From positions 62,001 to 126,000 of the forward strand of contig NZ_VUYU01000009.1 of assembly GCF_011682065.1 (NCBI RefSeq): a stretch of DNA of 64,000 nt. Reading direction: 5' to 3'. Under the pieces are notes generated by a model. It did no database searches and was not told the DNA's origin. It worked only from the letters and a program-made list of their open reading frames with translations. The translations under genes were made by a program, and so were the position numbers. How positions within the stretch are numbered: the first letter of the stretch is position 1; each line of letters starts with the position of its first letter. This DNA comes from Massilia rubra (GTDB taxonomy: Bacteria > Pseudomonadota > Gammaproteobacteria > Burkholderiales > Burkholderiaceae_D). This document shows positions 39,241 to 48,392 of the stretch, one piece after another.

Positions 39241-40223
39241 TTTTTCGCGAATTTAATGAGCCGATTTTGATTTGATATTAGCAACTGCGCAGTGAACTCC
39301 TCGGCCACCGATGTCATGTATCCATTGGGAATTTTCTCAATCAGCTCGTGGATATCTTTTGTTGATATGTTTTCCAACTGCCTCGTCCAAACGAGGCAAG
39401 CATTCGGATAGGATTTCCACATCAATTCAACCAACTCGAATGCAAGATAAGCCCTGGACTTTATGCCGCTCGCGACATTAGGATATAGCGCCGACCTTGC
39501 TCTTGCGAGAAAAGCTTCTAATGATGCCCCTTTATCCTTAGTCGTCAGCATCGTGGTTCTACGAGCATCTGTTTCCGTTCGTGCCAGACTGGAACCATGA
39601 TCGTACGATGGAGCCAGATACAGCTCGCCTTTATCATGGACAACGCCCCAATTTTCATCATGTCGATCTTGATTGCAAATCCAGGCGTCAAAAAGAAGAT
39701 AACCGACGAAGACATCAAGCGCCTTATCAATACCATCTATGTGGGCATAGGTTTGAGGGACGCGCAGTTGATCTTCATGTTTTTTCAGATATGCAAAAAC
39801 TCGAGATACGGTATGGCTGCGCTGTCTATAAAATCGCAGTTTTTCCGCATCCTGAATCGCAGTAGTGCGACCGCCGACCAACTGATTACCGTGAATTAAT
39901 TCAGCAGAACTTGGGACAAAAGATGGGGAAAGCACCCCGCAGCGCTCACCGTACCGTGCAAGCTCGTACGATGCATGCGGAAGTCCCATAAGCTGGGCAA
40001 GTTCAGAGGCAAGTTTTTCCGCCCAGTTCTCACCGGTTCCCGGCCGTCCTTCTTTAAACAGCGTAAGGCCTCTCAGTGGATCATTGTACCAAAACTTGGA
40101 CTTGGAACCCATCTGCTCCTGAAATTCGGCGGCACCGGGTGGGACCTCATAAATAGTGAACATATGAGTGATGAATTCTTTGGCACGACTGATGGATGTT
40201 GCACAATAGCGCGGGGGCTGCAT
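39237..40223 (-). CDS. HipA/CtkA-like Ser/Thr kinase
   Basis: 328 residues from the ATG at 40223, which has a GGGGGGA site 8 nt upstream; an inner ATG at 40163 is an alternative. Kinase fold of the HipA/PI3K-like group: Lys57 in LTLFKEGRPGTGENWAEKLA, the catalytic loop NQDRHDENWG at 184-193, and the metal-binding LAPSYDHGSSL at 203-213, equivalent to the HipA DFG element. Lacks the HipA N-terminal couple subdomain, which appears in the HIRAN gene that follows and overlaps it. AT-rich codon use. A toxin or signalling kinase is plausible; no hipB antitoxin gene is adjacent. Confidence 0.72.
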   Translation of the reverse strand: MQPPRYCATSISRAKEFITHMFTIYEVPPGAAEFQEQMGSKSKFWYNDPLRGLTLFKEGRPGTGENWAEKLASELAQLMGLPHASYELARYGERCGVLSPSFVPSSAELIHGNQLVGGRTTAIQDAEKLRFYRQRSHTVSRVFAYLKKHEDQLRVPQTYAHIDGIDKALDVFVGYLLFDAWICNQDRHDENWGVVHDKGELYLAPSYDHGSSLARTETDARRTTMLTTKDKGASLEAFLARARSALYPNVASGIKSRAYLAFELVELMWKSYPNACLVWTRQLENISTKDIHELIEKIPNGYMTSVAEEFTAQLLISNQNRLIKFAKK

Positions 40224-40340
40224 TGATCAGTCCCCCCGTCGTTTTACCAAGTTCAATTAGAGCAGAAGCGACGAGAAACAGGTACGTTTCGTCCCAACAT
40301 CGGGCGATAAAGCAACGAGCGGCCGCAGGGATAGCAAGGT

Positions 40341-40955
40341 TTACCCCGCCCCGCCCCCACTGCGCGACTGCGTCGGCAAGGGCGTGCCCGGCTTCCACGC
40401 GCGCGACAAGGCTTGCGCCTCGTCGATCTGCTCCTGCGTCATGCGCCTGGCGATCGCCGCGCGCTGTTCGGTCGCGTTGGCGTTGCCGCTGGCCGCCGCC
40501 AGGTTCCACAACATATACGCCAGCACCTTATCCTGCGGCATGCCGGCCGCGTGATAGCGGTACATCAAGCCCAGCGCATGCTGCGCCTCGGCATGACCCT
40601 GCTCGGCGGCCTTGCGGAACCAGCCGATCGCCGCCTTGTGATCGAGCGGCACGGCGTTGCCTGTGTAATACATCGCCCCCACCACATACTGCGCGTCGGC
40701 CTTGCCCTGCTCGGCCGCCTTGCGGTGCCACAGCATGGCCTGCTTGTAGTCGCGCGCCACCCCGCGTCCCATGTAATACATGAGCCCGAGCAAATGCTGC
40801 GCGTCCACATGCCCCGCCCTCGCCAGCGGCGCGACTTCTTTCAGCGCACGCGTATAGTCGCGCGCATTGTAGGCGTTGGCGCCTTCGGTAAACCCGGCGA
40901 CCGCGCTGCCGTGCAGGCCGGCCGCGATCAGGATCGCAAGGAAGACTTTTTTCAT
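40341..40955 (-). CDS. Secreted Sel1/TPR repeat protein
   Basis: 204 residues from the ATG at 40955 (a Met four codons earlier is possible). Signal peptide 1-20, then Sel1-like repeats of about 36 residues with the A-x-x-x-LG-x-MY-x-x-G pattern (for example DAQHLLGLMYYMGRGVARDY and DAQYVVGAMYYTGN), ending in a helical tail with a Gly-rich end. Such periplasmic solenoids mediate protein contacts. Same strand as the DUF2807 gene, 32 bp away. Confidence 0.85.
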   Translation of the reverse strand: MKKVFLAILIAAGLHGSAVAGFTEGANAYNARDYTRALKEVAPLARAGHVDAQHLLGLMYYMGRGVARDYKQAMLWHRKAAEQGKADAQYVVGAMYYTGNAVPLDHKAAIGWFRKAAEQGHAEAQHALGLMYRYHAAGMPQDKVLAYMLWNLAAASGNANATEQRAAIARRMTQEQIDEAQALSRAWKPGTPLPTQSRSGGGAG

Positions 40956-40987
40956 GGTGCGAGTCATGTGGCGCGCATGCATGACGC

Positions 40988-41740
40988 TCATTTCCAAGTG
41001 ACCTTGCCAAGGCCTTCGACGCTGACGTTGCGGCTGGGCGGCTTGCCGTACACCGTCACCGACCCCATGCCGTTCAGGCGCAGGTTGGCGCTCTGGCGCG
41101 CCATCACCGTGGCGTTGCCCAGTCCGTTCAGGTCGACATTCACGCTGTCGACCTGGAAGTGCTGCGCATCGAGTCCGCCCAGCCCGCCCAGGCTGGCCCT
41201 GAGCCACTTGGCGCGTCCGCTCAGCCTGACATAGCCCGCCCCGCGCAACGCCAGTTCCACGCCCTCGCTGGCCACACCCTGCAAGTCCAGGCTGCCGACC
41301 CCGCCCAGGCTGGCGCTGACGACGCGGTAGGTGCAGTTGACCTTCATCGAGCCGGCCCCTTCCAGCGACAAGTCGAGCTCGTCGCCGGCAAAGCCGCTGA
41401 TCTCGGCCGAGCCAAAGCTGTCGGACGACACTTCGCGCAAGCTCGGGAGGGTCAGTTCGGCCCGCGCACGCGCGCCGCGCGCGGCGCCGCCAATGCTGAT
41501 GGTGTCGCCGTGCTGCTCGGTGGTAACGCTGCCCAGGATGCGCCGGGCGCCGCTGATGACCAGGCTGGGCACGGCGCCCTGGCGCAGGTGCAGGTCGATC
41601 GCGCCGTCGAGCCGGACACGCTGGGCGCTGGCGTCGATCGTCCGTGTTTCGGTCGCACTGTCGTCGGCGGCGCCGGCCGTGGCGAGCGAGGCCAGGGCCA
41701 AGGCCGCCGCCAGCGCGCCGGCTTTGAAAAAATCAATCAT
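40988..41740 (-). CDS. DUF2807 (GIN-domain) secreted protein
   Basis: 250 residues; signal peptide of ~24 residues (ALAAALALASLATAGAA). The mature part is a right-handed beta-helix-like GIN domain with short Gly-rich rungs: LEGAGSMKVNC, LGGVGSLDLQG, LGGLGGLDAQHF and LNGLGNATV. Domain is exported and common in Bacteroidetes and some betaproteobacteria; biochemical role not known. Paired with the Sel1 gene. Confidence 0.88.
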   Translation of the reverse strand: MIDFFKAGALAAALALASLATAGAADDSATETRTIDASAQRVRLDGAIDLHLRQGAVPSLVISGARRILGSVTTEQHGDTISIGGAARGARARAELTLPSLREVSSDSFGSAEISGFAGDELDLSLEGAGSMKVNCTYRVVSASLGGVGSLDLQGVASEGVELALRGAGYVRLSGRAKWLRASLGGLGGLDAQHFQVDSVNVDLNGLGNATVMARQSANLRLNGMGSVTVYGKPPSRNVSVEGLGKVTWK

Positions 41741-41814
41741 GGTGCGTCTTTCGCGTTTTCTTATCGTGGCTTGCCTGGCGCCTGCGCCAGCAACAAGTCG
41801 GACGGCGTTCCAGC

Positions 41815-42021
41815 TTATTGCGGCAGCCGGGCTTTTTCGGCGGCGCTCAGGCGGCGCGCGCTGACCACGACCACCGGAATGGCGGACTCTACATTAGCGC
41901 TGGCGGCCAGCGGCGCGCTACGCTGGGTTGGCGCCGGCGCGCCGGCCGTGGCGAAGGTGCTGGCGCCGATCACGGCGACGACGGCAAGAAAAATGGCTTC
42001 CATGTGTTTGGCGATGTTCAT
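41815..42021 (-). CDS. Small exported hypothetical protein
   Basis: 68 residues; strong ribosome site GAGGAG 6 nt before the ATG. N-terminal hydrophobic segment ending in ...FATAGAP looks like a signal peptide; the rest is Ala/Ser/Val rich and ends in RRLSAAEKARLPQ. No family known to me. Divergent from the GMC oxidoreductase gene. Confidence 0.6.
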   Translation of the reverse strand: MNIAKHMEAIFLAVVAVIGASTFATAGAPAPTQRSAPLAASANVESAIPVVVVSARRLSAAEKARLPQ

Positions 42022-42211
42022 GATGCGCTCCTCGTGTTCGGTTTGGTGCCGTGGCGGTATGGTGTGACTTTAGCCACATAGGGCGCATCTCTCCAGCCGA
42101 TTGCGATGAACTGCATTTTTCGCCACCTGGTCCAGCGAAAATGCGCGATGAGGCGTCACGCGCAGGTTTGCCAGTTGACGAGCCCGCGCTTGCGTCCGAT
42201 ACTCGTGCACC

Positions 42212-43513
42212 ATGTCCGCGCCCGCTTCCACGTCCACCACCGCCCCCTCGCCCGATGCGATTGTCGTCGGCAGCGGGCCGGGCGGCGCCAGCGTGGCGCG
42301 CGAACTGGCCGCACGCGGCCTGCGCGTGCTGATCCTGGAACAGGGCAGCGCCGCCCCATTGAAAGGCACCCTGGCCCAGATGGCGCGCATCGCCGCCGTT
42401 CCCGGCAAGGGCGCCTTTATCCACCGCGACGCCTCGCTGCTGGTGCAAGGCATCAACGCCGGCGGCAGCTCCAGCATCAATTTCGCCACCGCCGCCGATC
42501 CGCCCCTGGCCCGCTTCGCCACCCTCGGCATCGACCTGGGGCCGGCCTTGCACGCGCTGCGCGCCGAACTGCCGATCGGCCCGCTTCCGGATTCCCTGGT
42601 CGGCCCGGCGGCGAGCCGCATCATGCAAGGGGCCCTGGCCTTGGGCATGGACTGGCGCAAGCTCGACAAGATGATCCGCCCGCAACTGTGCCGCCCGGGT
42701 TGCTGGCGTTGCGTCTACGGCTGCCCGTTCGGGGCCAAGTGGAGCGCGCGCGACTTCATCGAGCAGGCCTGCGCCCACGGCGCCACCCTGCTCGACCAGG
42801 CCCGCGCCACGCGCGTGCTGGTGCAGGACGGCAAGGCGGCCGGGGTCGAATACATGCGTGGAGGCAAGCTGGAACAGGCGCTGGCGCCGCTGGTGATCCT
42901 GGCCGGCGGTGGCGTCGGCAGCCCGCGCCTGCTGCACGCCAGCGGCTTGCGCGCCCAGTCCAGCAGCCTGTTCAGCGATCCGGTGGTGGCGGTGATGGGC
43001 ACGGTGGACGGCCTCGACGGTGGCGCCGAGGTGCCGATGGCGGCCGGCATGCGCCTGGACGAGGCCGGCATCTCGCTGGCCGACATGACCCTGCCCAAGC
43101 CGATGTACCAGGCCTTCACCGCGCAGGCGGGCCGCTTCGACCGCCTGTTCGCGCACCGGCGCACGCTCTCGATCATGGTCAAGATCGCCGACCAGGCCGG
43201 CGGCGCGGTGGGGCCGCGCTGGGTCGACAAGACCCTGCACCAGCGCGATCGCGACAAGCTGGCCCGGGGCGAAGCGCTGGCGCGCGCCATCCTGGCCGGC
43301 TGCGGCGCCACGCACGTCTTCAAAAGCCACCATTTCGCCGCGCATCCGGGCGGCAGCGTGCGCATCGGCGACGGCGTCGACGCCACCCTGCAAGCCGGCG
43401 CGGCAGGCGTGTATGTGTGCGACGCCTCGGTCATTCCGGGGCCGTGGGGCTTGCCGCCGACCTTGACCTTGCTGTGCCTGGGCAAATGGCTGGGCCAGCG
43501 CCTGGCGCGCTAG
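42212..43513 (+). CDS. GMC-type FAD-dependent oxidoreductase
   Basis: 433 residues. N-terminal FAD loop AIVVGSGPGGASVARELA and the C-terminal FAD-binding HPGGSVRIGDGVD with VCDASVIPGPWGLPPTLTL. An additional Cys cluster at about 162-175 (CRPGCWRCVYGCPFG) resembles an iron-sulphur or disulphide site found in a subset of GMC-like dehydrogenases. No signal peptide seen. Substrate unknown. Confidence 0.85.
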   Translation: MSAPASTSTTAPSPDAIVVGSGPGGASVARELAARGLRVLILEQGSAAPLKGTLAQMARIAAVPGKGAFIHRDASLLVQGINAGGSSSINFATAADPPLARFATLGIDLGPALHALRAELPIGPLPDSLVGPAASRIMQGALALGMDWRKLDKMIRPQLCRPGCWRCVYGCPFGAKWSARDFIEQACAHGATLLDQARATRVLVQDGKAAGVEYMRGGKLEQALAPLVILAGGGVGSPRLLHASGLRAQSSSLFSDPVVAVMGTVDGLDGGAEVPMAAGMRLDEAGISLADMTLPKPMYQAFTAQAGRFDRLFAHRRTLSIMVKIADQAGGAVGPRWVDKTLHQRDRDKLARGEALARAILAGCGATHVFKSHHFAAHPGGSVRIGDGVDATLQAGAAGVYVCDASVIPGPWGLPPTLTLLCLGKWLGQRLAR

Positions 43514-44200
43514 TCAACTGGCCAGCGCGCCGTTCAGCGCCGCATGCACCAGATCGTCGATTTCACCCGTGATCAGGGTCATGGAGCTGGCCACCACCGA
43601 AAACTCCTTGCCGGCCTGGCCGGCGCGCGCGGCGACGATCTGGGCGTTAAAGGCGACCATGCGGGCCTGCTTGGCGATGGTCTTGATGTCCCCCATCATC
43701 ACCTGCAACTGGCGTTTTTGCAGCTGGGCGTGGCGCTTCGATTGTTCTTCATACACCAGGGTCAGCCCGTTGAGCACGCTCAGCAGGGTGGTGGCGCTGC
43801 GCACCAGCTCATCTAGCAGCGCGGGCGCGCCGCGCCCTTCGCCGACGATGGCGTCGAGCGTCGATCCGGCCAGCGCGATGAAGTCGCGGATCACGCGGTC
43901 GCCCTGCAACACGCCAAAATAGGCGTCGCGCAAGGGGGCGCAGAACACGCCCGGCAAGCCACCCTTGCCTTCGACCAGGGTCAGGTGCGTTTCGCGAAAC
44001 TGCGCCAGCGTCTCGCGCGCGGTGGCCGCCGCGCCGTCATGGCCCATCGAGGCCAGTACGGCGTACAACACCACGCGCTGCGAGGTGAAGCGGCGCCGGC
44101 CTGACAGGTTGATAAGTGCGCCAAAGACATCGCCGGACAGCTTGGCCCCGGCAAATCCATCGTCGCGCGGGCGCACCAAGGTGCTCGCATCTTCCAACAT
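43514..44200 (-). CDS. Soluble MCP-like signalling protein (short)
   Basis: 228 residues from the ATG at 44200, after GAAGGAGAA. Helical throughout; residues ~180-228 match the tip of the chemoreceptor signalling domain (MVAFNAQIVAARAGQAGKEFSVVASSM), but only one short arm is present, and no transmembrane or HAMP segment precedes it. Could be a cytosolic partner of chemoreceptors, or a degraded MCP. Its stop meets the GMC gene's stop. Confidence 0.7.
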   Translation of the reverse strand: MLEDASTLVRPRDDGFAGAKLSGDVFGALINLSGRRRFTSQRVVLYAVLASMGHDGAAATARETLAQFRETHLTLVEGKGGLPGVFCAPLRDAYFGVLQGDRVIRDFIALAGSTLDAIVGEGRGAPALLDELVRSATTLLSVLNGLTLVYEEQSKRHAQLQKRQLQVMMGDIKTIAKQARMVAFNAQIVAARAGQAGKEFSVVASSMTLITGEIDDLVHAALNGALAS

Positions 44201-44720
44201 GGTGTTCTCCTTCTCAGCGCCGGTAGCGACTTTGCCAGCCGGACAGAGGCAGCAGATGCAGGTTCCGTGCCAGCGCCCCCGGGGAATTTTGCTATCGGCT
44301 TCACCAAGTTAGCGCAATGCGGCACAAGGCGAGCACCAAAGCGGACCGCCGCATCCCAACATGATGCGCGCCTGCCGTATTGACCTCGCTCAACTGAACA
44401 ATAACTTATGATTTACTTAAAGCATGACTTCCATAATTTCTCGTCTTTTTGTAGGAATAGGACTACATACACAAATGATATAGACAGAAATGGTGCTCTG
44501 CAACAGAGGTCAAGCGAGCTCTTCACTATGAAGATGCGCCTGTAATAGTATTTCCATATCAATAAAGCGTTCTCTGTAGAAAATTGCAACGAGATGTAAA
44601 GAAACGAGCTCATCCTTACCGCGGTCACAAGCCAATGTTAGATTGGCCTCTCGCGTACACATACGTGATCCAAGCCACAATCCGGCCTTAACAAAAGGCA
44701 AATTTAATAGGTGCAATATG
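44201..44720. other. AT-rich intergenic region upstream of PEP-CTERM gene
   Basis: About 520 bp, clearly AT-richer than the flanks from 44390 on, without a supportable gene; short frames here lack ribosome sites and family resemblance. Contains TTGA-N6-TCAA at 44380-44393. The long leader before 44721 could hold regulation for the PEP-CTERM gene. Confidence 0.55.
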
Positions 44721-45275
44721 ATGAACAAATCTAAAGTTTTCCTGTCGGCCATCGCGCTGGCATCCGCTGCCCTGGTATCGAGCCAGGCATCCGCTGTCGA
44801 GATCATCAATACCTCGACCCTGGAATTCGTCGATAACTTCGCTGAAGCCGACGGTTTCTTCGCCGGTGGCAACAAAGGCAACACCTTCACCGACAACTAC
44901 AGCTTCACCCTGGGCCAGGCTGGCGAATTCGCCGCCGGCATTTTCTCGGTGACCGGCAGCGCTAAAACCGGCCTGGACATCACCGCGTTCAACCTGATCG
45001 ACAGCACCGGCTCCCTGTTCGGCGGCACCCTGCTGTCGACCGGCGCGACCGACCAATGGTCGCTGTCGACCTCGAGCCTGAACGCCGGCACCTACACCCT
45101 GCAAGTGAAGGGCAGCATCCTGGGGAACACCGTGGGCCGCTACTCGACCAACATCGCTCTGGCGCCGGTACCTGAGCCAGAAACCTACGCCATGATGCTC
45201 GCCGGCCTCGGCCTGCTGGGCTTCACCGCTCGCCGCCGCAACAAAAAGGCAGCAGCCGCCGCACTGGCAGCGTAA
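44721..45275 (+). CDS. PEP-CTERM sorted exoprotein
   Basis: 184 residues from the second of two ATGs (44718, 44721); AGGTG is 7 nt before 44721. Signal peptide (VFLSAIALASAALVSSQASA), beta-rich middle, and a C-terminal sorting signal VPEPETYAMMLAGLGLLGF followed by the basic ARRRNKK. PEP-CTERM proteins are cleaved and sorted by an exosortase system to the surface or matrix; the exosortase gene is not in this window. A strong terminator follows. Confidence 0.9.
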   Translation: MNKSKVFLSAIALASAALVSSQASAVEIINTSTLEFVDNFAEADGFFAGGNKGNTFTDNYSFTLGQAGEFAAGIFSVTGSAKTGLDITAFNLIDSTGSLFGGTLLSTGATDQWSLSTSSLNAGTYTLQVKGSILGNTVGRYSTNIALAPVPEPETYAMMLAGLGLLGFTARRRNKKAAAAALAA

Positions 45276-45285
45276 GCTTTACGCG

Positions 45286-45343
45286 CCCCGCATAAAGACC
45301 CTCGCGTCCCCCCTGGCGCGAGGGTCGCTATGCGGGGTTTTTT
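45286..45343 (+). terminator. Nested rho-independent terminator
   Basis: Outer stem CCCCGCATA (45286-45294) pairs with TATGCGGGG (45329-45337); inner stem GACCCTCGCG (45297-45306) pairs with CGCGAGGGTC (45317-45326); then TTTTTT. Follows the PEP-CTERM gene by 10 nt. Confidence 0.92.
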
Positions 45344-45454
45344 CGCATGCATATGTTTGCTTAAAAACCAACGTACGTTAAGATACTTCGCCATGCAGCG
45401 GGCCCCGCCCCTGCGGCCGAGCTGGTTCCCCAGGTACTTATCGTGAGGTTTTTC

Positions 45455-46864
45455 ATGCGCATGCGCCAACTCCCCGTTCTCATCGCCGGACTTTGCCTGT
45501 CCCTGTCCGCATTCGCGGCCACCAGCGACAGCTGGAACGTTCCCGTCAACATCAAGAAGCTCGACAACGGCCTGACCGTGATCGTCTCGCCCGACCACAC
45601 CTCGCCCACCGTTGGCGTGAGCGTGGTGTACCACGTCGGCATGCGGCTCGAACCGAAAAACCGCACCGGCTTCGCCCACCTGTTCGAACACCTGATGTTC
45701 CAGGGCACGCCGAACGCACCGAAGGGCGTGTTCGACAAGACCATCACCGGCGGCGGCGGGCGCAAAAACGGTTCGACCGGGCCCGACTTCACCAACTATA
45801 TAGAGACCGCGCCGGTCTCGTCGATCGAGTCGATCCTGTGGCTCGAAGCGGACCGCATGAAAACGCTCGACTTCAACGAAAAGACCCTGAAGAACCAGCA
45901 GGATGTGGTCAAGGAAGAAATTCGCGTCAACGTCAAAAACCAGCCGTACGGCGGCTTCATGTGGATCGACATCAACCAGCAGGCGTTCCAGAAGTGGGAA
46001 AACAACCACGACGGCTACGGCAGCTTCGAAGACCTGGAAGGCGCCAGCCTGGACGACGTGCGCAATTTCCACCGCGATTACTACGGCCCCAACAACGCGG
46101 TACTGGCCATTTCCGGCGACGTGACCCCGGCCCAGGGCTTTGCGCTGGCCAAAAAATACTTCGCCGCCATCCCGAAACGCCCGACCCCGCCCGCCACCGA
46201 CTTTACCGAGCCGCTGAACACGGCCGAAAAACGCATCGAGCAAAGCGATGCGCTGGCCCAGGTGCCGGCCATTGCCGCCGCCTGGAAGATGCCAGCGCGC
46301 GGTAGCAAGGACCTCGCGCCGATGGCGGTGCTGGGCGAACTGCTGGCCGGCGGCGACGCCTCGGTGCTGTACCAGGGCCTGGTCAAGGGGCGTGAAGTGG
46401 CGCTCAACCTGGAAAACCTGTACGGGCTGACCAGCCCGTGGGAATTCGACGGCCCGACCCTGTTTACCGTGTTCGCCCTGTACAAGCCGACCAGCAACGC
46501 CGACGCCGTGCTCAAGGGCATCGATGAAGAAATCGCCAAAGTGGCCGCCGGCGGGGTCGATCCGGCCACGCTCAAGCGCGTCAAGACGCGCATGCTGGCC
46601 AACTGGTACAACACGCTCGAAAGCTTCATGGACCGCGCCGACACCCTGGCCAAGCTGCAAACCCTGTGGGGCGACGCCAACGTGGCCAACCAGATTCCGG
46701 GCTGGATCGATGGCGTGAGCTCGGAAGACATCCAGCGCGTCGCGAAAACCTACCTGACCCGCGCCAACCGCACCGTGATCGACCGCAAGCCGGTCGCCAA
46801 GACCGCCGCCGTGGCCGCCCCTGCCGCCGCCGCGACGGCCGCACCCGCCCCCGTGAAGAACTAA
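45455..46864 (+). CDS. M16 zinc peptidase (catalytic partner)
   Basis: 469 residues from the ATG at 45455, placed 7 nt after GAGG (a GTG at 45443 and an ATG at 45461 are alternatives). Signal peptide 1-22. Inverted zinc motif HLFEH at 75-79 and the downstream Glu in VVKEEIRVN identify the active subunit of a pitrilysin-like protease. C-terminal tail is Ala/Pro rich. Operon with the next gene, 11 bp apart; the pair probably forms a periplasmic heterodimer. Confidence 0.93.
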   Translation: MRMRQLPVLIAGLCLSLSAFAATSDSWNVPVNIKKLDNGLTVIVSPDHTSPTVGVSVVYHVGMRLEPKNRTGFAHLFEHLMFQGTPNAPKGVFDKTITGGGGRKNGSTGPDFTNYIETAPVSSIESILWLEADRMKTLDFNEKTLKNQQDVVKEEIRVNVKNQPYGGFMWIDINQQAFQKWENNHDGYGSFEDLEGASLDDVRNFHRDYYGPNNAVLAISGDVTPAQGFALAKKYFAAIPKRPTPPATDFTEPLNTAEKRIEQSDALAQVPAIAAAWKMPARGSKDLAPMAVLGELLAGGDASVLYQGLVKGREVALNLENLYGLTSPWEFDGPTLFTVFALYKPTSNADAVLKGIDEEIAKVAAGGVDPATLKRVKTRMLANWYNTLESFMDRADTLAKLQTLWGDANVANQIPGWIDGVSSEDIQRVAKTYLTRANRTVIDRKPVAKTAAVAAPAAAATAAPAPVKN

Positions 46865-46875
46865 GGAGAGCCGCC

Positions 46876-48291
46876 ATGAAAAAACTGATGCTGGCAATGA
46901 GTATTTCCCTGCTGTTCGGTACGGCCGCGCAAGCCGCCGCTGCACCGGCCCCGGCCGCCACCAAACTGCCGCCGTATGGCAAGGACAAGCCGATCCCGGC
47001 CCCCAAGATCATCAAGAAAACCCTGGCCAACGGCCTGCAGGTGTGGGTCGTGCCGCGCCAGGGCTTGCCGCGCGTGGACTACGTGCTGGCCGTGCGCGGC
47101 GCCGGACTGGCCGCCGACGAGCGCAAGCTGCCCGGCTTCGCCACCCTGATGGCGGGCCTGCTCAACGAAGGCAGCACCAGGCGCGACTCGCGCGCCATCG
47201 CCGAAGCGGCCCAGGGCCTGGGCGGCGAAGTCGGCGCCGGCGCCAGCCACGACGGCGTGGTGGTCTCGGCCAACGCCCTGACCTCGAACGCCGGCCCGAT
47301 GCTGCAACTGCTGGCCGAAGTGGCGCGCATGCCGGCCTTCCCCGCGCAAGAAGTCGAACTGGGCAAGGGCAACGCGCTGGAGGGCTTGAAAGTATCCGAA
47401 ACCAACCCCGGTTTTCGCGCCGAACGCGCGCTGAACAAGGCGGTCTTCGCCGATCACCCGTACGGCAACACCAGCCCGAGCGTGGAATCGATCAACGCGG
47501 TCACGCCGGAATTGCTGCGCGCCGAGCACGGCAAGCGCTTCCGTCCCGACCGCAGCCTGCTGGTGATCACCGGCCGCATCGACGAGGCCGAAGCCATCAA
47601 GCTGGCCAGCGCCGCCTTCGGGGACTGGAAGGCCGACGGCCCGGCCCTGCCCGAAACCCCGGGCGCCACCCTGGCCGCCAAGCCGGTGCGCATCCTCCTG
47701 CAACGCGACGGCAGCGTGCAGTCGACCATGCGCCTGGGCAGCCCGGGCATGGCCGCCAGCGCCATCGACTACGTGCCGCTGCGCCTGACCAGCACTATCC
47801 TCGGCGGCGGTTTCAGCAGCCGCGTGAACCTCAACCTGCGCGAAGAAAAGGGCTACACCTACGGCGCCTCGGCCGGCGCGCGCATCTTCCGCAACGGCGG
47901 CAGCATTGTCGGCGGCGCCGATGTGCGCAACGAAGTGACCGGCGACGCGCTCAAGGAATATTTGCACGAGTACACCCGCATCGGCGCCGAACTGGTGCCG
48001 GAAGCGGAAATGAGCATGAACAAGCGCTACGTGGCCGGCGGCTACCTGATCAGCAACCAGATGCAGGCCGCCGTGGCGCGCACCCTGGCCAACAACTGGC
48101 TGGTCGGCCTGCCGCCGGAATTCCTCGGCCAGTACGTGCCGCTGATCCAGAAAGTCACGCCCGAACAGGTGCGCGAGATGGGCAAGAAGTACTTTGCTCC
48201 GGAACTGCAATCGGTGGTGGTGGTGGGCGACAATGCCGCCGTGGCGGAGCAGTTGAAAAAATACGGCGAATTCAGCGTCCAGCCGAAGTAA
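46876..48291 (+). CDS. M16 peptidase family, non-catalytic partner
   Basis: 471 residues from the ATG at 46876 after AAGGAG. Signal peptide 1-22. M16 fold, but the HxxEH motif is replaced by FATLMAG, so it cannot bind zinc in the usual way. The R/Y substrate-anchoring element (LREEKGYTYGASAGA) is present, as in the regulatory subunits of two-gene M16 systems. Followed by a terminator at 48347-48380. Confidence 0.92.
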   Translation: MKKLMLAMSISLLFGTAAQAAAAPAPAATKLPPYGKDKPIPAPKIIKKTLANGLQVWVVPRQGLPRVDYVLAVRGAGLAADERKLPGFATLMAGLLNEGSTRRDSRAIAEAAQGLGGEVGAGASHDGVVVSANALTSNAGPMLQLLAEVARMPAFPAQEVELGKGNALEGLKVSETNPGFRAERALNKAVFADHPYGNTSPSVESINAVTPELLRAEHGKRFRPDRSLLVITGRIDEAEAIKLASAAFGDWKADGPALPETPGATLAAKPVRILLQRDGSVQSTMRLGSPGMAASAIDYVPLRLTSTILGGGFSSRVNLNLREEKGYTYGASAGARIFRNGGSIVGGADVRNEVTGDALKEYLHEYTRIGAELVPEAEMSMNKRYVAGGYLISNQMQAAVARTLANNWLVGLPPEFLGQYVPLIQKVTPEQVREMGKKYFAPELQSVVVVGDNAAVAEQLKKYGEFSVQPK

Positions 48292-48346
48292 GCCGGCGCA
48301 GGCGCGGCGCCCGCCAGGGTGCGCCCGCCACATCGATCGGCCCGGG

Positions 48347-48380
48347 GCCGCCGCTGCGCAAGCACCGGCGGCTTCTTTTT
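48347..48380 (+). terminator. Rho-independent terminator of the M16 operon
   Basis: GCCGCCG (48347-48353) pairs with CGGCGGC (48366-48372), inner TGC/GCA stem around a GCAA turn, followed by TTCTTTTT. Confidence 0.8.
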
Positions 48381-48392
48381 GCCCGCATTACA

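Noticed and set aside
44413-44628. 71-codon minus-strand frame in the AT-rich gap
   Set aside because: No ribosome site, no homologous pattern; low-complexity hydrophobic translation of AT-rich DNA.
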